Positions 8,282 to 15,402 of a DNA stretch of 64,000 nucleotides are shown one piece after another (position 1 is the first letter of the stretch; each line of letters begins with the position of its first letter). The DNA comes from Georgenia muralis (GTDB lineage Bacteria > Actinomycetota > Actinomycetes > Actinomycetales > Actinomycetaceae): contig NZ_RKRA01000001.1 in NCBI RefSeq assembly GCF_003814705.1, forward strand, positions 4,036,776-4,100,775, written 5' to 3'. Position numbers and translations under genes: made by a program. The notes beneath the pieces were generated by a model, which was not told the DNA's origin, made no database searches, and worked only from the letters and a program-made list of their open reading frames with translations.

Positions 8282-8620
8282 TTAGTGGCAGCTGCAGACC
8301 CACACCCAGTACGTGCGGCCTCCCTCGCGCCGCTGCTCACGCCAGCAGTCGCCGCTCGAGCCGTCCGGGCACAGCGCGCGGGCCGGAGCGACGCCGTCGT
8401 CGACGACCGCGTGCCCGACGCTCAGCGGCCCACCGAGGAGGCGACGCAAGGTCTCCGGCTCGGGCAGCGGCGCCTCGGGGTCACGGGCGAGGGAGGCGAG
8501 GCACGCATCGAGGTACTCCTGCGCCGCGTCGTCGGCCTGCGTGACGTCGGCGCGGGGTGCGCGGCCGGCGACCTCGGCGGCCTCTTTCGGTGCGGCGCGG
8601 TTCGCGGCGAAGCGCTCCAT
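8282..8620 (-). CDS. Small protein with C-terminal Cys motif (second of pair)
   Basis: An unrecognised 112-residue protein. The ATG at 8620 follows GAGGA by seven bases, and the gene begins 10 bases after the stop of the preceding Cys-rich gene, so the two are co-transcribed. Residues 1-75 are Ala/Glu-rich and look helical (ADVTQADDAAQEYLDACLASLA); the last 27 residues change character, with four Cys (ALCPDGSSGDCWREQ and YWVWVCSCH). The leader-then-Cys-core layout recalls a peptide precursor, a metal-binding tail or a small redox protein; none can be chosen from sequence. No signal peptide is visible. Upstream in the same direction lie the first Cys-rich protein and a SARP regulator. Confidence 0.75.
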   Translation of the reverse strand: MERFAANRAAPKEAAEVAGRAPRADVTQADDAAQEYLDACLASLARDPEAPLPEPETLRRLLGGPLSVGHAVVDDGVAPARALCPDGSSGDCWREQRREGGRTYWVWVCSCH

Positions 8621-8630
8621 GGCGGCGTCC

Positions 8631-8918
8631 TCAGCACATCGCGACGCAGCGGACCAGACGCCCGGAGCCGTCGCAGTAGCAGGTGCGGCACGGGCTCTCG
8701 CTGTGGAAGCACACGTCCAACCCGCGAGCGAGGGCGTCGGCCCGGACCGACTCCGGGGCATCCAGCGCCGAGGCGTGGGCGGGCAGATCGCCCTCGAGCA
8801 CGACCTCCGCACCGGGCTCGGTGGGCCAGGGGCCGTCGACGTCGGCGATCCGGCCGTCGTCGCCGATCCGGACCGTGAACGCCTCCCCCGACCGTGAGGT
8901 CAGCACCGATGTGCGCAT
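8631..8918 (-). CDS. Small protein with six-Cys C-terminus (first of pair)
   Basis: An unrecognised 95-residue protein. The ATG at 8918 has GGGAGA seven bases upstream. Residues 1-65 are an acidic domain with strand-like pattern (AFTVRIGDDGRIADVDGPWP); the last 26 residues hold all six Cys (VCFHSESPCRTCYCDGSGRL then VRCVAMC), spaced C-x6-C-x2-C-x1-C-x8-C-x3-C, and end on Cys. It lies 37 bases downstream of the SARP regulator and 10 bases before a second small protein with a Cys tail, so a three-gene operon is likely. Possible roles: modified-peptide precursor, metal-binding protein or disulfide-rich protein; there is no signal peptide. Confidence 0.8.
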   Translation of the reverse strand: MRTSVLTSRSGEAFTVRIGDDGRIADVDGPWPTEPGAEVVLEGDLPAHASALDAPESVRADALARGLDVCFHSESPCRTCYCDGSGRLVRCVAMC

Positions 8919-8955
8919 GGTCGTCTCCCGCCGTCCGGCGTCGTTGCCGTGCCGC

Positions 8956-9792
8956 TCACGGTAGCGCGAGCGTCTGCGGGGCCGACACACCCCCGACCGC
9001 CCGACCATCCGGCGCGGCAGCCGCCTGGTGCACCTGCGCGACCAGCGCGACCAGCCGTGGGGAGACCTCGACCCCGAGCTCGTCCCGCACGCGTCCGCGG
9101 TAGGACCGGTAGATCCGTACGGCCTCGGCGTGGTTGCCGTCCTCGAGGTGCACCCTGATCAGCGCCCGGTGCGCGCTCTCGCGCAGCGGGTCGAGGGTCA
9201 CCGCCCGGTGCGCCGCCGTCAGCGCCCCAGCCAGGTCGCCCCGCTCCAGCAGGATTCCCGCGAGGGTCTCCAGCGCGCGCAGGCGGTGCTGGTGCAGCGG
9301 GGCCCGCTCCTCGGCTACCCACGCCTCGTCCCAGCCGGGCAGCAGCTCGTCGTGACCGAGCAGGTCGAGGAAGCCCTCGCACGACGGCGGAGGTCCCTCG
9401 GCCTCGAGCGTGGCGATGGCCGCCCTGAGGGCGTGGACGTCCACCCGGACCGCCGGCGAGAGCCGGATCGCGCCGTGCTCCCCCTCCAGCAGCCCGGGGT
9501 GCCGGTGCTGGACGTGCCACACGGCCGCACGGAGGTTGCCGTGGGCGCGGGTCGGCGCACTGTCCGGCCACAGCAGGGCGGCGAGGTGGGGACGGGAGCG
9601 CCGTCCGTGCAGCGCCAGCAGACCGAGGAGCCGTCGTTCGCGCATGGGCACGTCCGCCGTCACACCGGCCGGCCCCTCGAGGAGCCAACCGCCCAGAAGA
9701 CCGAGCTCCCAGCGCGGCCCGGGCGCGTCCGGGACACCGTGCCGGGGGCGTGCCACTGGTACCTGCGTCGCTCCGCCGTCGGACGAGGTCAT
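8956..9792 (-). CDS. SARP/BTAD-type transcriptional regulator
   Basis: A 278-residue protein with the two-domain build of small SARP (Streptomyces antibiotic regulatory protein) activators: residues 25-115 form an OmpR-like winged helix (WELGLLGGWLLEGPAGVTADVPMRERRLLGLLALHG..., LLWPDSAPTRAHGNLRAAVWHVQ) and residues 120-260 a bacterial transcriptional activation domain with TPR-like helices (LRALETLAGILLERGDLAGALTAAHRAVTLDPLRESAHRALIRVHLEDGNHAEAVRIYRSYRGRVRDELGVEVSP). The ATG at 9792 follows AGGGA. It is read toward the two Cys-rich genes and away from the metzincin gene, whose promoter region carries an 11-bp-phased repeat of SARP type. Confidence 0.88.
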   Translation of the reverse strand: MTSSDGGATQVPVARPRHGVPDAPGPRWELGLLGGWLLEGPAGVTADVPMRERRLLGLLALHGRRSRPHLAALLWPDSAPTRAHGNLRAAVWHVQHRHPGLLEGEHGAIRLSPAVRVDVHALRAAIATLEAEGPPPSCEGFLDLLGHDELLPGWDEAWVAEERAPLHQHRLRALETLAGILLERGDLAGALTAAHRAVTLDPLRESAHRALIRVHLEDGNHAEAVRIYRSYRGRVRDELGVEVSPRLVALVAQVHQAAAAPDGRAVGGVSAPQTLALP

Positions 9793-9930
9793 GTTCGATC
9801 CCTGAGCTCTCGACCCCTGAGGCACCGACGGTACGGTCCGCGTCTCCGCGGGGTCAACGATCCTCCCGGCGACGACGGCACGGGGACCGACCGCCGGGCG
9901 CCTGGGGTGCGCCGTCGCCGCGACGACCGG

Positions 9931-9965
9931 CCGTAACGGCTCCGTAACGCCGGCTGCGCGACCAT
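9931..9965 (+). promoter_or_regulatory. Putative SARP-binding direct repeat and -10 region
   Basis: CCGTAAC occurs at 9931-9937 and again at 9942-9948, an exact 11-bp period (7-base repeat plus 4-base spacer). This is the classical architecture of SARP/AfsR sites, which normally sit 8 bases before a -10 box; here a weak GACCAT follows at 9960-9965. It lies in the 230-base region between the divergent SARP gene and the metzincin gene, which otherwise holds nothing recognisable. Confidence 0.5.
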
Positions 9966-10022
9966 GCCCGGGACCGCGTCCGCCGGGGCCACCGGGGCCG
10001 GCACGACCAGGAGGTGGTTCTG

Positions 10023-12272
10023 ATGGCACCGGAGACGCACGGCGACCCGACGATGCATCGGGACGACTGGCTAGCTCGGCTCGCGGAGGCGCTCGGCTCG
10101 GACGACGCCAGGCGGGTGGCCGAGGTGCTGCCCCGCCGGGTCTGGGACGACTGGGCGGTGGAGAGGTTCCGCTTCTGGTGGGTCCGTGCCACGGGCATGG
10201 AGGTCACCCAGTCGATCCAGCACCACCAGGCGCACCAGCACCTCACCGACCCCGCCGACCGCGGCGCCGACAACTCGGTGCGGCTCGTCGCGGGCAAGAC
10301 GACGTGGGTGCGGGTGTACGTGCGCGGCGGCATCTTCGGAACGGTGCACGGGGTCACCGGCCGGCTGCGCGTGCAACGCCGCATCCTGGGGTTCCTCTGG
10401 GTCGACGTGGCCACGCTCTCCCCGTTGGCGCCCGGCACCGTCCGGGCGCGCCCGTTCCTCGACTACGCCACCGAGCGCGGCAACGTGGCGCACACCCTGA
10501 ACTTCCGGGTGCCCCCGGAGACGTTCTGGGGCAACGTCCGGATGACCGTGACGCTCACCGACGGCGCCCGCCGGGAGTACGACACGCGCACCGTGACGGT
10601 CGATGCCACCTTGCGCCAGACGCTGCGGCTGCGCGGCATCCTCGTCAGCTACAACGGGCCGACGACGGCGAACGCCACCCCGGGGATCCCCACCCCGCCG
10701 CCCCTCAACCTGGCCGCGCCCAGCCTCGCCGACCTCCAGGCCACCTCCGCGCGGGCCCTGCGCGCCATGCCCGTCCAGGCCTGGGGCTCCTTCACCCAGG
10801 CGGGGGCGACGCTGGCGTGGACCCGCCCGCTCGACGACCCCCGCCTCAACGCCGGCGGCTGCTCGGCCAACTGGAACCTGCTGCTCAACGCCCTGACCAA
10901 CCGGCGCACCGCGGACGGCAACCGGACCGACGTCGTCTACTACGGCCTCCTGCCCAGCGGCATCCCGCTGGGGGTCCCGGGGTGCGGGATCGGCGGCCTG
11001 GGCTCCGCCGTCTCGGGCGACCAGGGGACCCTGCTCCACGAGATCGGGCACGGGTACGGCTTCCAGCACACCCCGTGCGGCGCGGCCGGCGCGACCGACC
11101 CGAGCTACCCCACCTACGAGCCCTACGCCGCCGCGTCGATCGGCGAGTACGGTCTCGACACCTCCACCGGCGCCGTCCTGGTGCCGGGCGCGACCAGCGA
11201 CTACATGTCCTACTGCTTCCCGCAGTGGATGTCGCTCTACCAGCACCGCCGCCTCATCCAGCACGCACGGCTCGACCCGCGGTGGGAGAACGACCAGCCG
11301 TGGTTGGACACGTACCGGGAGTGGCGGAAGTATCGGGTCGAGGAGGACCTTCCCTACCCGCCGGACCCGTGGAGGAGGGCGGACATGCGCGCCCAGCAGG
11401 TCATCTCCGTCACCGGCGTCGTCCACCCGGGCGGACGTCCCGAGGTGCTCACCGTCGCGCGCGTGGCGGCCTCGACCCAGCTCGACGGCCGGCGCACCGG
11501 CCTGACGGTCTCCCTGCGCGGACGCGGCGGGGAGGTCCTCGCCCAGGCGCCCCTGGTCCGCCTCACCACCCACGGCGGCGGGTGCGGGTGCGACGACGAC
11601 GACACGTCCTCCTACCTTTTCCAGGCGTTCGTCCCGGACGTGGAGGTCGGCGACGCGCTCACGATCGACGGCGACGCCGGGGAGCTCTGGGTCCGGCACG
11701 CCCCCGAGGAGCCCGCCGAGGTCCACCACGTCACGGCCGAGCCCGGCGACGACGGGTCGACGAACGTGCGGTGGGAGGCACACGCGGGCAAGGAGCCGGA
11801 GTTCTGGGTGCAGGCGACCCAGGACGGTGGCCGGACGTGGGACGCCGTCGCGACCGGGGTCACCGGCGACGGGGTCGTCGTCGACGCCGGCGCGCTCCCC
11901 GCCGGGGCGGTGGAGCTGCGGGTCCTGGCCCACGACGGCTTCACCACGGCGGTCTCGGAGACCGTTCGCGTCGAGGTACCGGCGCGCGCGCCGTCGGTCG
12001 CGATCATGCACCCGGTCGACGACCAGACGCTTCCCGCCGGGGGCGCGCTGCAGCTGTGGGCCGCCGTGCCCGGCGTCGACGTCGGCCGGGACGCCGAGAT
12101 CCGATGGGTCCTGGACGGTCATGAGGTCGCGGCGGGCGAGGAGGCGTGGGTGGAGGCCCCCGAGGCCGGTGCCCACAAGCTCGAGCTGCTGGTGCGCACC
12201 GGCGACGGCGAGGCGGCGGCGGGCGTCACCTTCACCACCGTGGCGATCGAGGGCGGGAGCGAGGAGAGCTGA
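10023..12272 (+). CDS. Metzincin-type zinc metalloprotease without signal peptide
   Basis: A 749-residue protein. Residues about 60-190 are a beta-rich domain (GMEVTQSIQHHQ..., NSVRLVAGKTTWVRVYVR) that precedes the catalytic domain in bacterial M66-like/immune-modulating metalloproteases. The active site is HEIGHGYGFQH (about 339-349), the full HExxHxxGxxH metzincin motif with three His ligands, followed by a Met-turn at about 393 (TSDYMSYCFPQWMS). Cys pairs near the site suggest disulfides. After that come a GCGCDDDDTSS loop (about 518-528) and two Ig-like strands-rich modules to the end (VRWEAHAGKEPEFWVQA..., AIMHPVDDQTLPAGG). Related enzymes are usually secreted, but this N-terminus (MAPETHGDPTMHRDDW) has no signal. 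AGGAGGTGG precedes the ATG. Substrate unknown; the divergent SARP operon is the likely partner. Confidence 0.85.
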   Translation: MAPETHGDPTMHRDDWLARLAEALGSDDARRVAEVLPRRVWDDWAVERFRFWWVRATGMEVTQSIQHHQAHQHLTDPADRGADNSVRLVAGKTTWVRVYVRGGIFGTVHGVTGRLRVQRRILGFLWVDVATLSPLAPGTVRARPFLDYATERGNVAHTLNFRVPPETFWGNVRMTVTLTDGARREYDTRTVTVDATLRQTLRLRGILVSYNGPTTANATPGIPTPPPLNLAAPSLADLQATSARALRAMPVQAWGSFTQAGATLAWTRPLDDPRLNAGGCSANWNLLLNALTNRRTADGNRTDVVYYGLLPSGIPLGVPGCGIGGLGSAVSGDQGTLLHEIGHGYGFQHTPCGAAGATDPSYPTYEPYAAASIGEYGLDTSTGAVLVPGATSDYMSYCFPQWMSLYQHRRLIQHARLDPRWENDQPWLDTYREWRKYRVEEDLPYPPDPWRRADMRAQQVISVTGVVHPGGRPEVLTVARVAASTQLDGRRTGLTVSLRGRGGEVLAQAPLVRLTTHGGGCGCDDDDTSSYLFQAFVPDVEVGDALTIDGDAGELWVRHAPEEPAEVHHVTAEPGDDGSTNVRWEAHAGKEPEFWVQATQDGGRTWDAVATGVTGDGVVVDAGALPAGAVELRVLAHDGFTTAVSETVRVEVPARAPSVAIMHPVDDQTLPAGGALQLWAAVPGVDVGRDAEIRWVLDGHEVAAGEEAWVEAPEAGAHKLELLVRTGDGEAAAGVTFTTVAIEGGSEES

Positions 12273-12289
12273 GTCGCGGAGGTCGCGCC

Positions 12290-12337
12290 ATGAACCGACG
12301 CTACTACGTCCGTTACCGGGAGTCACTACCGTTATAG
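12290..12337 (+). CDS. Possible 15-residue leader peptide before tetR
   Basis: A frame MNRRYYVRYRESLPL with GGAGG seven bases before its ATG, located just after the metzincin stop and ending inside the -10 box and palindrome of the next gene. It is basic and rich in Tyr and Arg. It could be a regulatory upstream peptide or a chance frame; there is no conservation evidence here. Confidence 0.3.
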   Translation: MNRRYYVRYRESLPL

Positions 12338-12338
12338 T
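12311..12338 (+). promoter_or_regulatory. Promoter with palindrome for leaderless tetR
   Basis: TATAGT (12333-12338) ends six bases before the GTG start of the TetR gene, a strong leaderless arrangement. CACTA-CCGTTA-TAGTG (12324-12339) overlaps the -10 box and is a likely autoregulatory operator. The -35 region (about 12311-12316, CGTTAC) is weak. Confidence 0.6.
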
Positions 12339-12344
12339 GCGAGC

Positions 12345-12887
12345 GTGACGACGACGAGAACCCGGGCGCTCGACGCCGCCGTCGAGCTGCTCGGCACCGA
12401 GGGCCTGCGCTCGCTCACGCACGTGCGGGTGGACGAGCGGGCGGGGCTGCCCAAGGGCTCGACCTCGAACTACTTCCGCACGCGTCGCGCGCTCGTCGAG
12501 GGGGCGGCCGACCGCATCCTCGAGCGCGAGATGCCCGGCGTCGGCACGGCGTTCCAGCCCACCTCGCCCGAGGAGTTCGTCGAGGGCCTCAGCAGCCTCC
12601 TCGAGCTCCTCACCGGGCCGGCGCGCGTCCCGACGACGGCACGGCTCGTCCTGTTCCTCGAGGCCAGCCACGACGCACCGCTCCGCGAGGTCCTCTCCCG
12701 CGGACGGGCGACCCTGGAGGCCATGGGCGTCGCCGGCCTCGCCACGCTGGGCGCCCGCGACCCCCGCACGGCGGCGGCTGCCGTCGCCGCATGCTTCGAG
12801 GGCCTGCTCCTGCACCGGGTCGCCCGGCACGACGACACCGACCCGCGGCCCGTGCTCGGCCTGGTGGTGCGCGGCGCGCTCGCCTGA
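12345..12887 (+). CDS. TetR-family transcriptional regulator
   Basis: A 180-residue TetR protein with the N-terminal DNA-binding unit RTRALDAAVELLGTEGLRSLTHVRVDERAGLPKGSTSNYFRTRRALVEGAADRILE; the PKGSTSNYF recognition segment is typical of the YcdC/TetR_C branch. The C-terminal ligand domain is all helical and of usual length (RVPTTARLVLFLEASHDAPLREVL...). The GTG at 12345 lies six bases after TATAGT with no Shine-Dalgarno sequence, so the message is probably leaderless. A palindrome overlaps the -10 box, suggesting autorepression. Its other targets are not evident; neighbours are the metzincin upstream and a broken toxin gene (opposite strand) downstream. Confidence 0.88.
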   Translation: MTTTRTRALDAAVELLGTEGLRSLTHVRVDERAGLPKGSTSNYFRTRRALVEGAADRILEREMPGVGTAFQPTSPEEFVEGLSSLLELLTGPARVPTTARLVLFLEASHDAPLREVLSRGRATLEAMGVAGLATLGARDPRTAAAAVAACFEGLLLHRVARHDDTDPRPVLGLVVRGALA

Positions 12888-12890
12888 GCC

Positions 12891-13027
12891 CGTCAGGAGC
12901 AGCAGCTCCCAGATGCTCGGCGCCGAGAAGGACGGTCGCACAGAGGACGCCATGGACGCACGGGCGGAGGGCCCAGCCGCGGGTCGTCGGTCATCCACCA
13001 GAGCAGGACGTGGCTGTCGAGGGGCAC
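12891..13027 (-). pseudogene. PIN-domain (VapC-like) toxin remnant, frameshifted and truncated
   Basis: Two bases after the antitoxin stop a GTG opens PLDSHVLLWWMTDDPRLG, the exact N-terminal pattern of PIN toxins (LLDTHVLLWW...) with the first catalytic Asp. Homology then continues in another frame as PSARASMASSVRPSFSAPSIWELLLL, which corresponds to the family's ARAAI...VFVSAASIWEI region. A frameshift at about 12970-12985 therefore breaks the gene, and nothing after the WE motif remains because the convergent tetR gene ends at 12887. The catalytic acidic residues of the C-terminal half are missing, so no active RNase can be made. Confidence 0.72.
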
Positions 13028-13029
13028 CG

Positions 13030-13284
13030 TCAGGGTTCCGCCGGGTCGACGGGCACCTCGACCATCGCCCGGACGAGCTCGGGGTCAGGATCGTCGAACG
13101 TCGCCGAGTCGTAGCGGATCCGCCCCTTGAGCAGTCCGGGCCCCGGTGTGGACCGGACGTGCGGCACGAGGTCTGCCACAGGGGTGCCGCCGCGGGAGAT
13201 CACCACGCGCTCGCCGGCCTCCACCCGCTTGAGAAGTCGGGAGAGGTGGGTCTTCGCCTCGTGGACGTTCACCTCGCTCACCAT
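13030..13284 (-). CDS. Phd/YefM-family antitoxin, orphaned
   Basis: An 84-residue antitoxin. The N-terminal DNA-binding and dimer region reads VSEVNVHEAKTHLSRLLKRVEAGERVVISRGGTPVADLVP, the standard Phd/YefM pattern; the C-terminal tail (about 50-84, RIRYDSATFDDPDPELVRAM) would normally wrap the toxin. Such pairs form VapBC/Phd-type modules in which the antitoxin represses its own operon. The partner gene that follows is frameshifted and truncated, so the antitoxin is left without its toxin and may persist as a plain repressor or as a relic. The start at the ATG is chosen over an adjoining GTG; no clear ribosome binding site is seen. Confidence 0.85.
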   Translation of the reverse strand: MVSEVNVHEAKTHLSRLLKRVEAGERVVISRGGTPVADLVPHVRSTPGPGLLKGRIRYDSATFDDPDPELVRAMVEVPVDPAEP

Positions 13285-13391
13285 GCCACGTGGTCTAGTG
13301 GACCAACCAGCCTTCTCCACCGGGTCGCGGCGGTCGTCCCCACACTCGCCGGTGCATGACCACCCGTCCCCCCACCACCCGAGCCCGCTGC

Positions 13392-13416
13392 TACGCTTGT
13401 CCGGACGTACTGACAA
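13392..13416 (+). promoter_or_regulatory. Promoter/operator of iolG-iolE
   Basis: TACGCT (13392-13397) is a plausible -10 box; directly after it lies TTGTCCGGACGTACTGACAA (13397-13416), with TTGTC/GACAA arms. The core TGTCCGGAC recurs before the binding-protein gene (20685-20706), iolC (27135-27179) and the GntR regulator (27294-27308), so this is probably the GntR operator. Confidence 0.6.
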
Positions 13417-13461
13417 AGCCCCGGCCACTCGTGCCTTACCACCCAAGGAAGGGAAGTCCCG

Positions 13462-14469
13462 GTGCTGCGTTTCGCCCTCATCGGAGCCGGCCGGATCGGC
13501 GCGGTCCACGGCGCCTCGATCGCCGCCCATCCCGGCGCGAGCCTCGCGCTCGTCGCGGACCCTGATCTCGAGGCCGCCGGCCGGCTGGCGAGCCGGTTCG
13601 GCGCCCACGCCACGGCCGACGTCACCGACGTCTACACCGCCGGGGACGTCGACGCCGTCATCGTCGGCTCCCCCACGCCCTTGCACGTCGAGCACCTCAC
13701 CGCCGCCGTCGCCGCCGGCAAGGCGGTGCTCGTCGAGAAGCCGGTCGACCTCGACATCGCCCGGGTCGACGCGTGCATCGCTGCTGTGGGCCAGGACGCC
13801 CGGCGCGTCATGGTCGGGTTCAACCGCCGCTTCGACCCGGCCTTCGCCGAGGTCCGCGCCCGGTCGGGCGAGGTGGGCCCGGTCGAGCAGGTGACGATCA
13901 TCAGCCGCGACCCCGCCCCGCCACCGGCGCAGTACGTGGCGAGCTCGGGCGGTCTGTTCCGCGACATGGCCATCCACGACCTCGACATGGCGCGCTTCCT
14001 CGTCGGCGAGATCGCCTCCGTCCACGCCGTCGGCCAGCGCGTGGGCACGGTGCCCGAGCCCGACGTCGACGGCGCCGTCACGACCCTGGTCGCCGAGAGC
14101 GGCGCCGTCGTGACGATCGTCAACTCGCGCCACTGCGCCACCGGCTACGACCAGCGACTGGAGGTCTTCGGCGCGCTCGGCTCGCTCGAGGTGGGCAACG
14201 TCCGGGCGACGACCGTGCGCCACCACGGGGCGACGACGAGCGCGGCCACCGGGCCGTACCTGGACTTCTTCCTCGAGCGGTGCGCCACCGCCTACGCCCG
14301 AGAGCTCGACCACTTCGTCACGGCGATCACCGCCGGCGAGGCACCGAGCCCCACGCTCGCGGACGGCCGCGCCGCCCTCGAGCTCGCCGACGCGGCGACG
14401 CTCAGCGCCGCCACCGGGGAGACCGTGCGCCTGCGGTCCTCCGCACCCATGGAGAAGGAGACGGTATGA
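13462..14469 (+). CDS. iolG: myo-Inositol 2-dehydrogenase (Gfo/Idh/MocA family)
   Basis: A 335-residue NAD(P)-dependent dehydrogenase catalysing the first step of inositol breakdown, myo-inositol to scyllo-inosose. The N-terminal Rossmann fold has IGAGRIGAVHG; the EKP motif (VLVEKPVDLD) and the GLFRDMAIHDLDMARFL segment with the catalytic Asp and His are those of IolG-type enzymes, and GFNRRFDPAF is a further family mark. Length is normal. The GTG start follows GGAAGGGAAG. Its last codons overlap the next gene by four bases (ATGA). The surrounding iol genes support inositol as the substrate, though the family also includes scyllo-inositol and other sugar dehydrogenases. Confidence 0.9.
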   Translation: MLRFALIGAGRIGAVHGASIAAHPGASLALVADPDLEAAGRLASRFGAHATADVTDVYTAGDVDAVIVGSPTPLHVEHLTAAVAAGKAVLVEKPVDLDIARVDACIAAVGQDARRVMVGFNRRFDPAFAEVRARSGEVGPVEQVTIISRDPAPPPAQYVASSGGLFRDMAIHDLDMARFLVGEIASVHAVGQRVGTVPEPDVDGAVTTLVAESGAVVTIVNSRHCATGYDQRLEVFGALGSLEVGNVRATTVRHHGATTSAATGPYLDFFLERCATAYARELDHFVTAITAGEAPSPTLADGRAALELADAATLSAATGETVRLRSSAPMEKETV

Positions 14470-15326
14470 GGATCGCCGGAGCGCCCATCAGCTGGGGCGT
14501 GTGCGAGGTGCCCGGCTGGGGCCACCAGCTGGACCCCGAGCGGGTCCTGACCGAGATGCGCGACGTCGGCCTCGAGGCCACGGAGTTCGGCCCGCAGGGC
14601 TGGCTGCCCGAGGCACCCGCCGAGCGCGCCGCCGCCATCGCCCCGTACGGGCTCAAGGCCGTCGGCGCGTTCGTCCCGGTCGTGCTGCACGACCCCGGCC
14701 ACGACCCGGTGCCGGAGGTCGAGCGCGAGCTCGACAGCTTCGAGGTCGCCGGCGGCGACGTGCTCGTCCTCGCCGCGGCCACCGGCCAGGACGGCTACGA
14801 CGAGCGTCCCGAGCTCGACGACGACGGCTGGGCCACGCTGCTGGCCAACCTCGACCGCCTCACCGAGGTCGCGGCCCGCCGCGGGATCCGCGCCAGCCTG
14901 CACCCGCACGTCGGCACGATGATCGAGAAGCGCGCCGAGGTCCTGCGCGTGCTCGAGGGCTCCGCCGTGCCGCTGTGCCTGGACACCGGCCACCTCCTCA
15001 TCGGTGGCACCGACCCGGCCGAGCTCGCCCGCGACTGGGCCGGGCGCATCAACCACGTCCACGCCAAGGACGTGCGCGCCGACCTCGCCGCCTCCGTCCA
15101 GGCCGAGGACCTGACCTACACCGAGGCGGTCCGCCGCGGCATCTACGTCCCGCTCGGCCACGGCGACGTCGACCTCGCCTCCATCGTCAGCGACCTCGCC
15201 GCGGCCGGGTTCGACGGCTGGTACGTCCTCGAGCAGGACACCATCCTCGACGGTGCGCCGTCCGGCGAGGGCCCGGTGGCCGACGTCGCCGCCTCACTGG
15301 CGTACCTGCGCAGCCTCGCCGGCTGA
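14466..15326 (+). CDS. iolE: Inosose dehydratase-like TIM-barrel enzyme
   Basis: A 286-residue AP-endonuclease-2/xylose-isomerase-like barrel. Diagnostic IolE features are ISWGVCEVPGWG at the N-terminus, TEFGPQGWLP, SLHPHVGTMIEKRAEV, the metal ligands in CLDTGHLLIGGTDPAEL and NHVHAKDVRADLA, and GWYVLEQD near the end. IolE dehydrates scyllo-inosose to the 3,5/4-trihydroxy-cyclohexanedione that IolD then hydrolyses. It is translationally coupled to iolG through an ATGA overlap. IolI-type inosose isomerases share the fold; the HPHVGT and CLDTGH motifs and the absence of another dehydratase here favour IolE. Confidence 0.85.
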   Translation: MRIAGAPISWGVCEVPGWGHQLDPERVLTEMRDVGLEATEFGPQGWLPEAPAERAAAIAPYGLKAVGAFVPVVLHDPGHDPVPEVERELDSFEVAGGDVLVLAAATGQDGYDERPELDDDGWATLLANLDRLTEVAARRGIRASLHPHVGTMIEKRAEVLRVLEGSAVPLCLDTGHLLIGGTDPAELARDWAGRINHVHAKDVRADLAASVQAEDLTYTEAVRRGIYVPLGHGDVDLASIVSDLAAAGFDGWYVLEQDTILDGAPSGEGPVADVAASLAYLRSLAG

Positions 15327-15402
15327 ACTTCCATCGGGTCGTTCGCCTGCCGAGGTTCGCGGGCGTGCGTCGACCGATGGGGAGATCCACCTGTCGAAGC
15401 GT

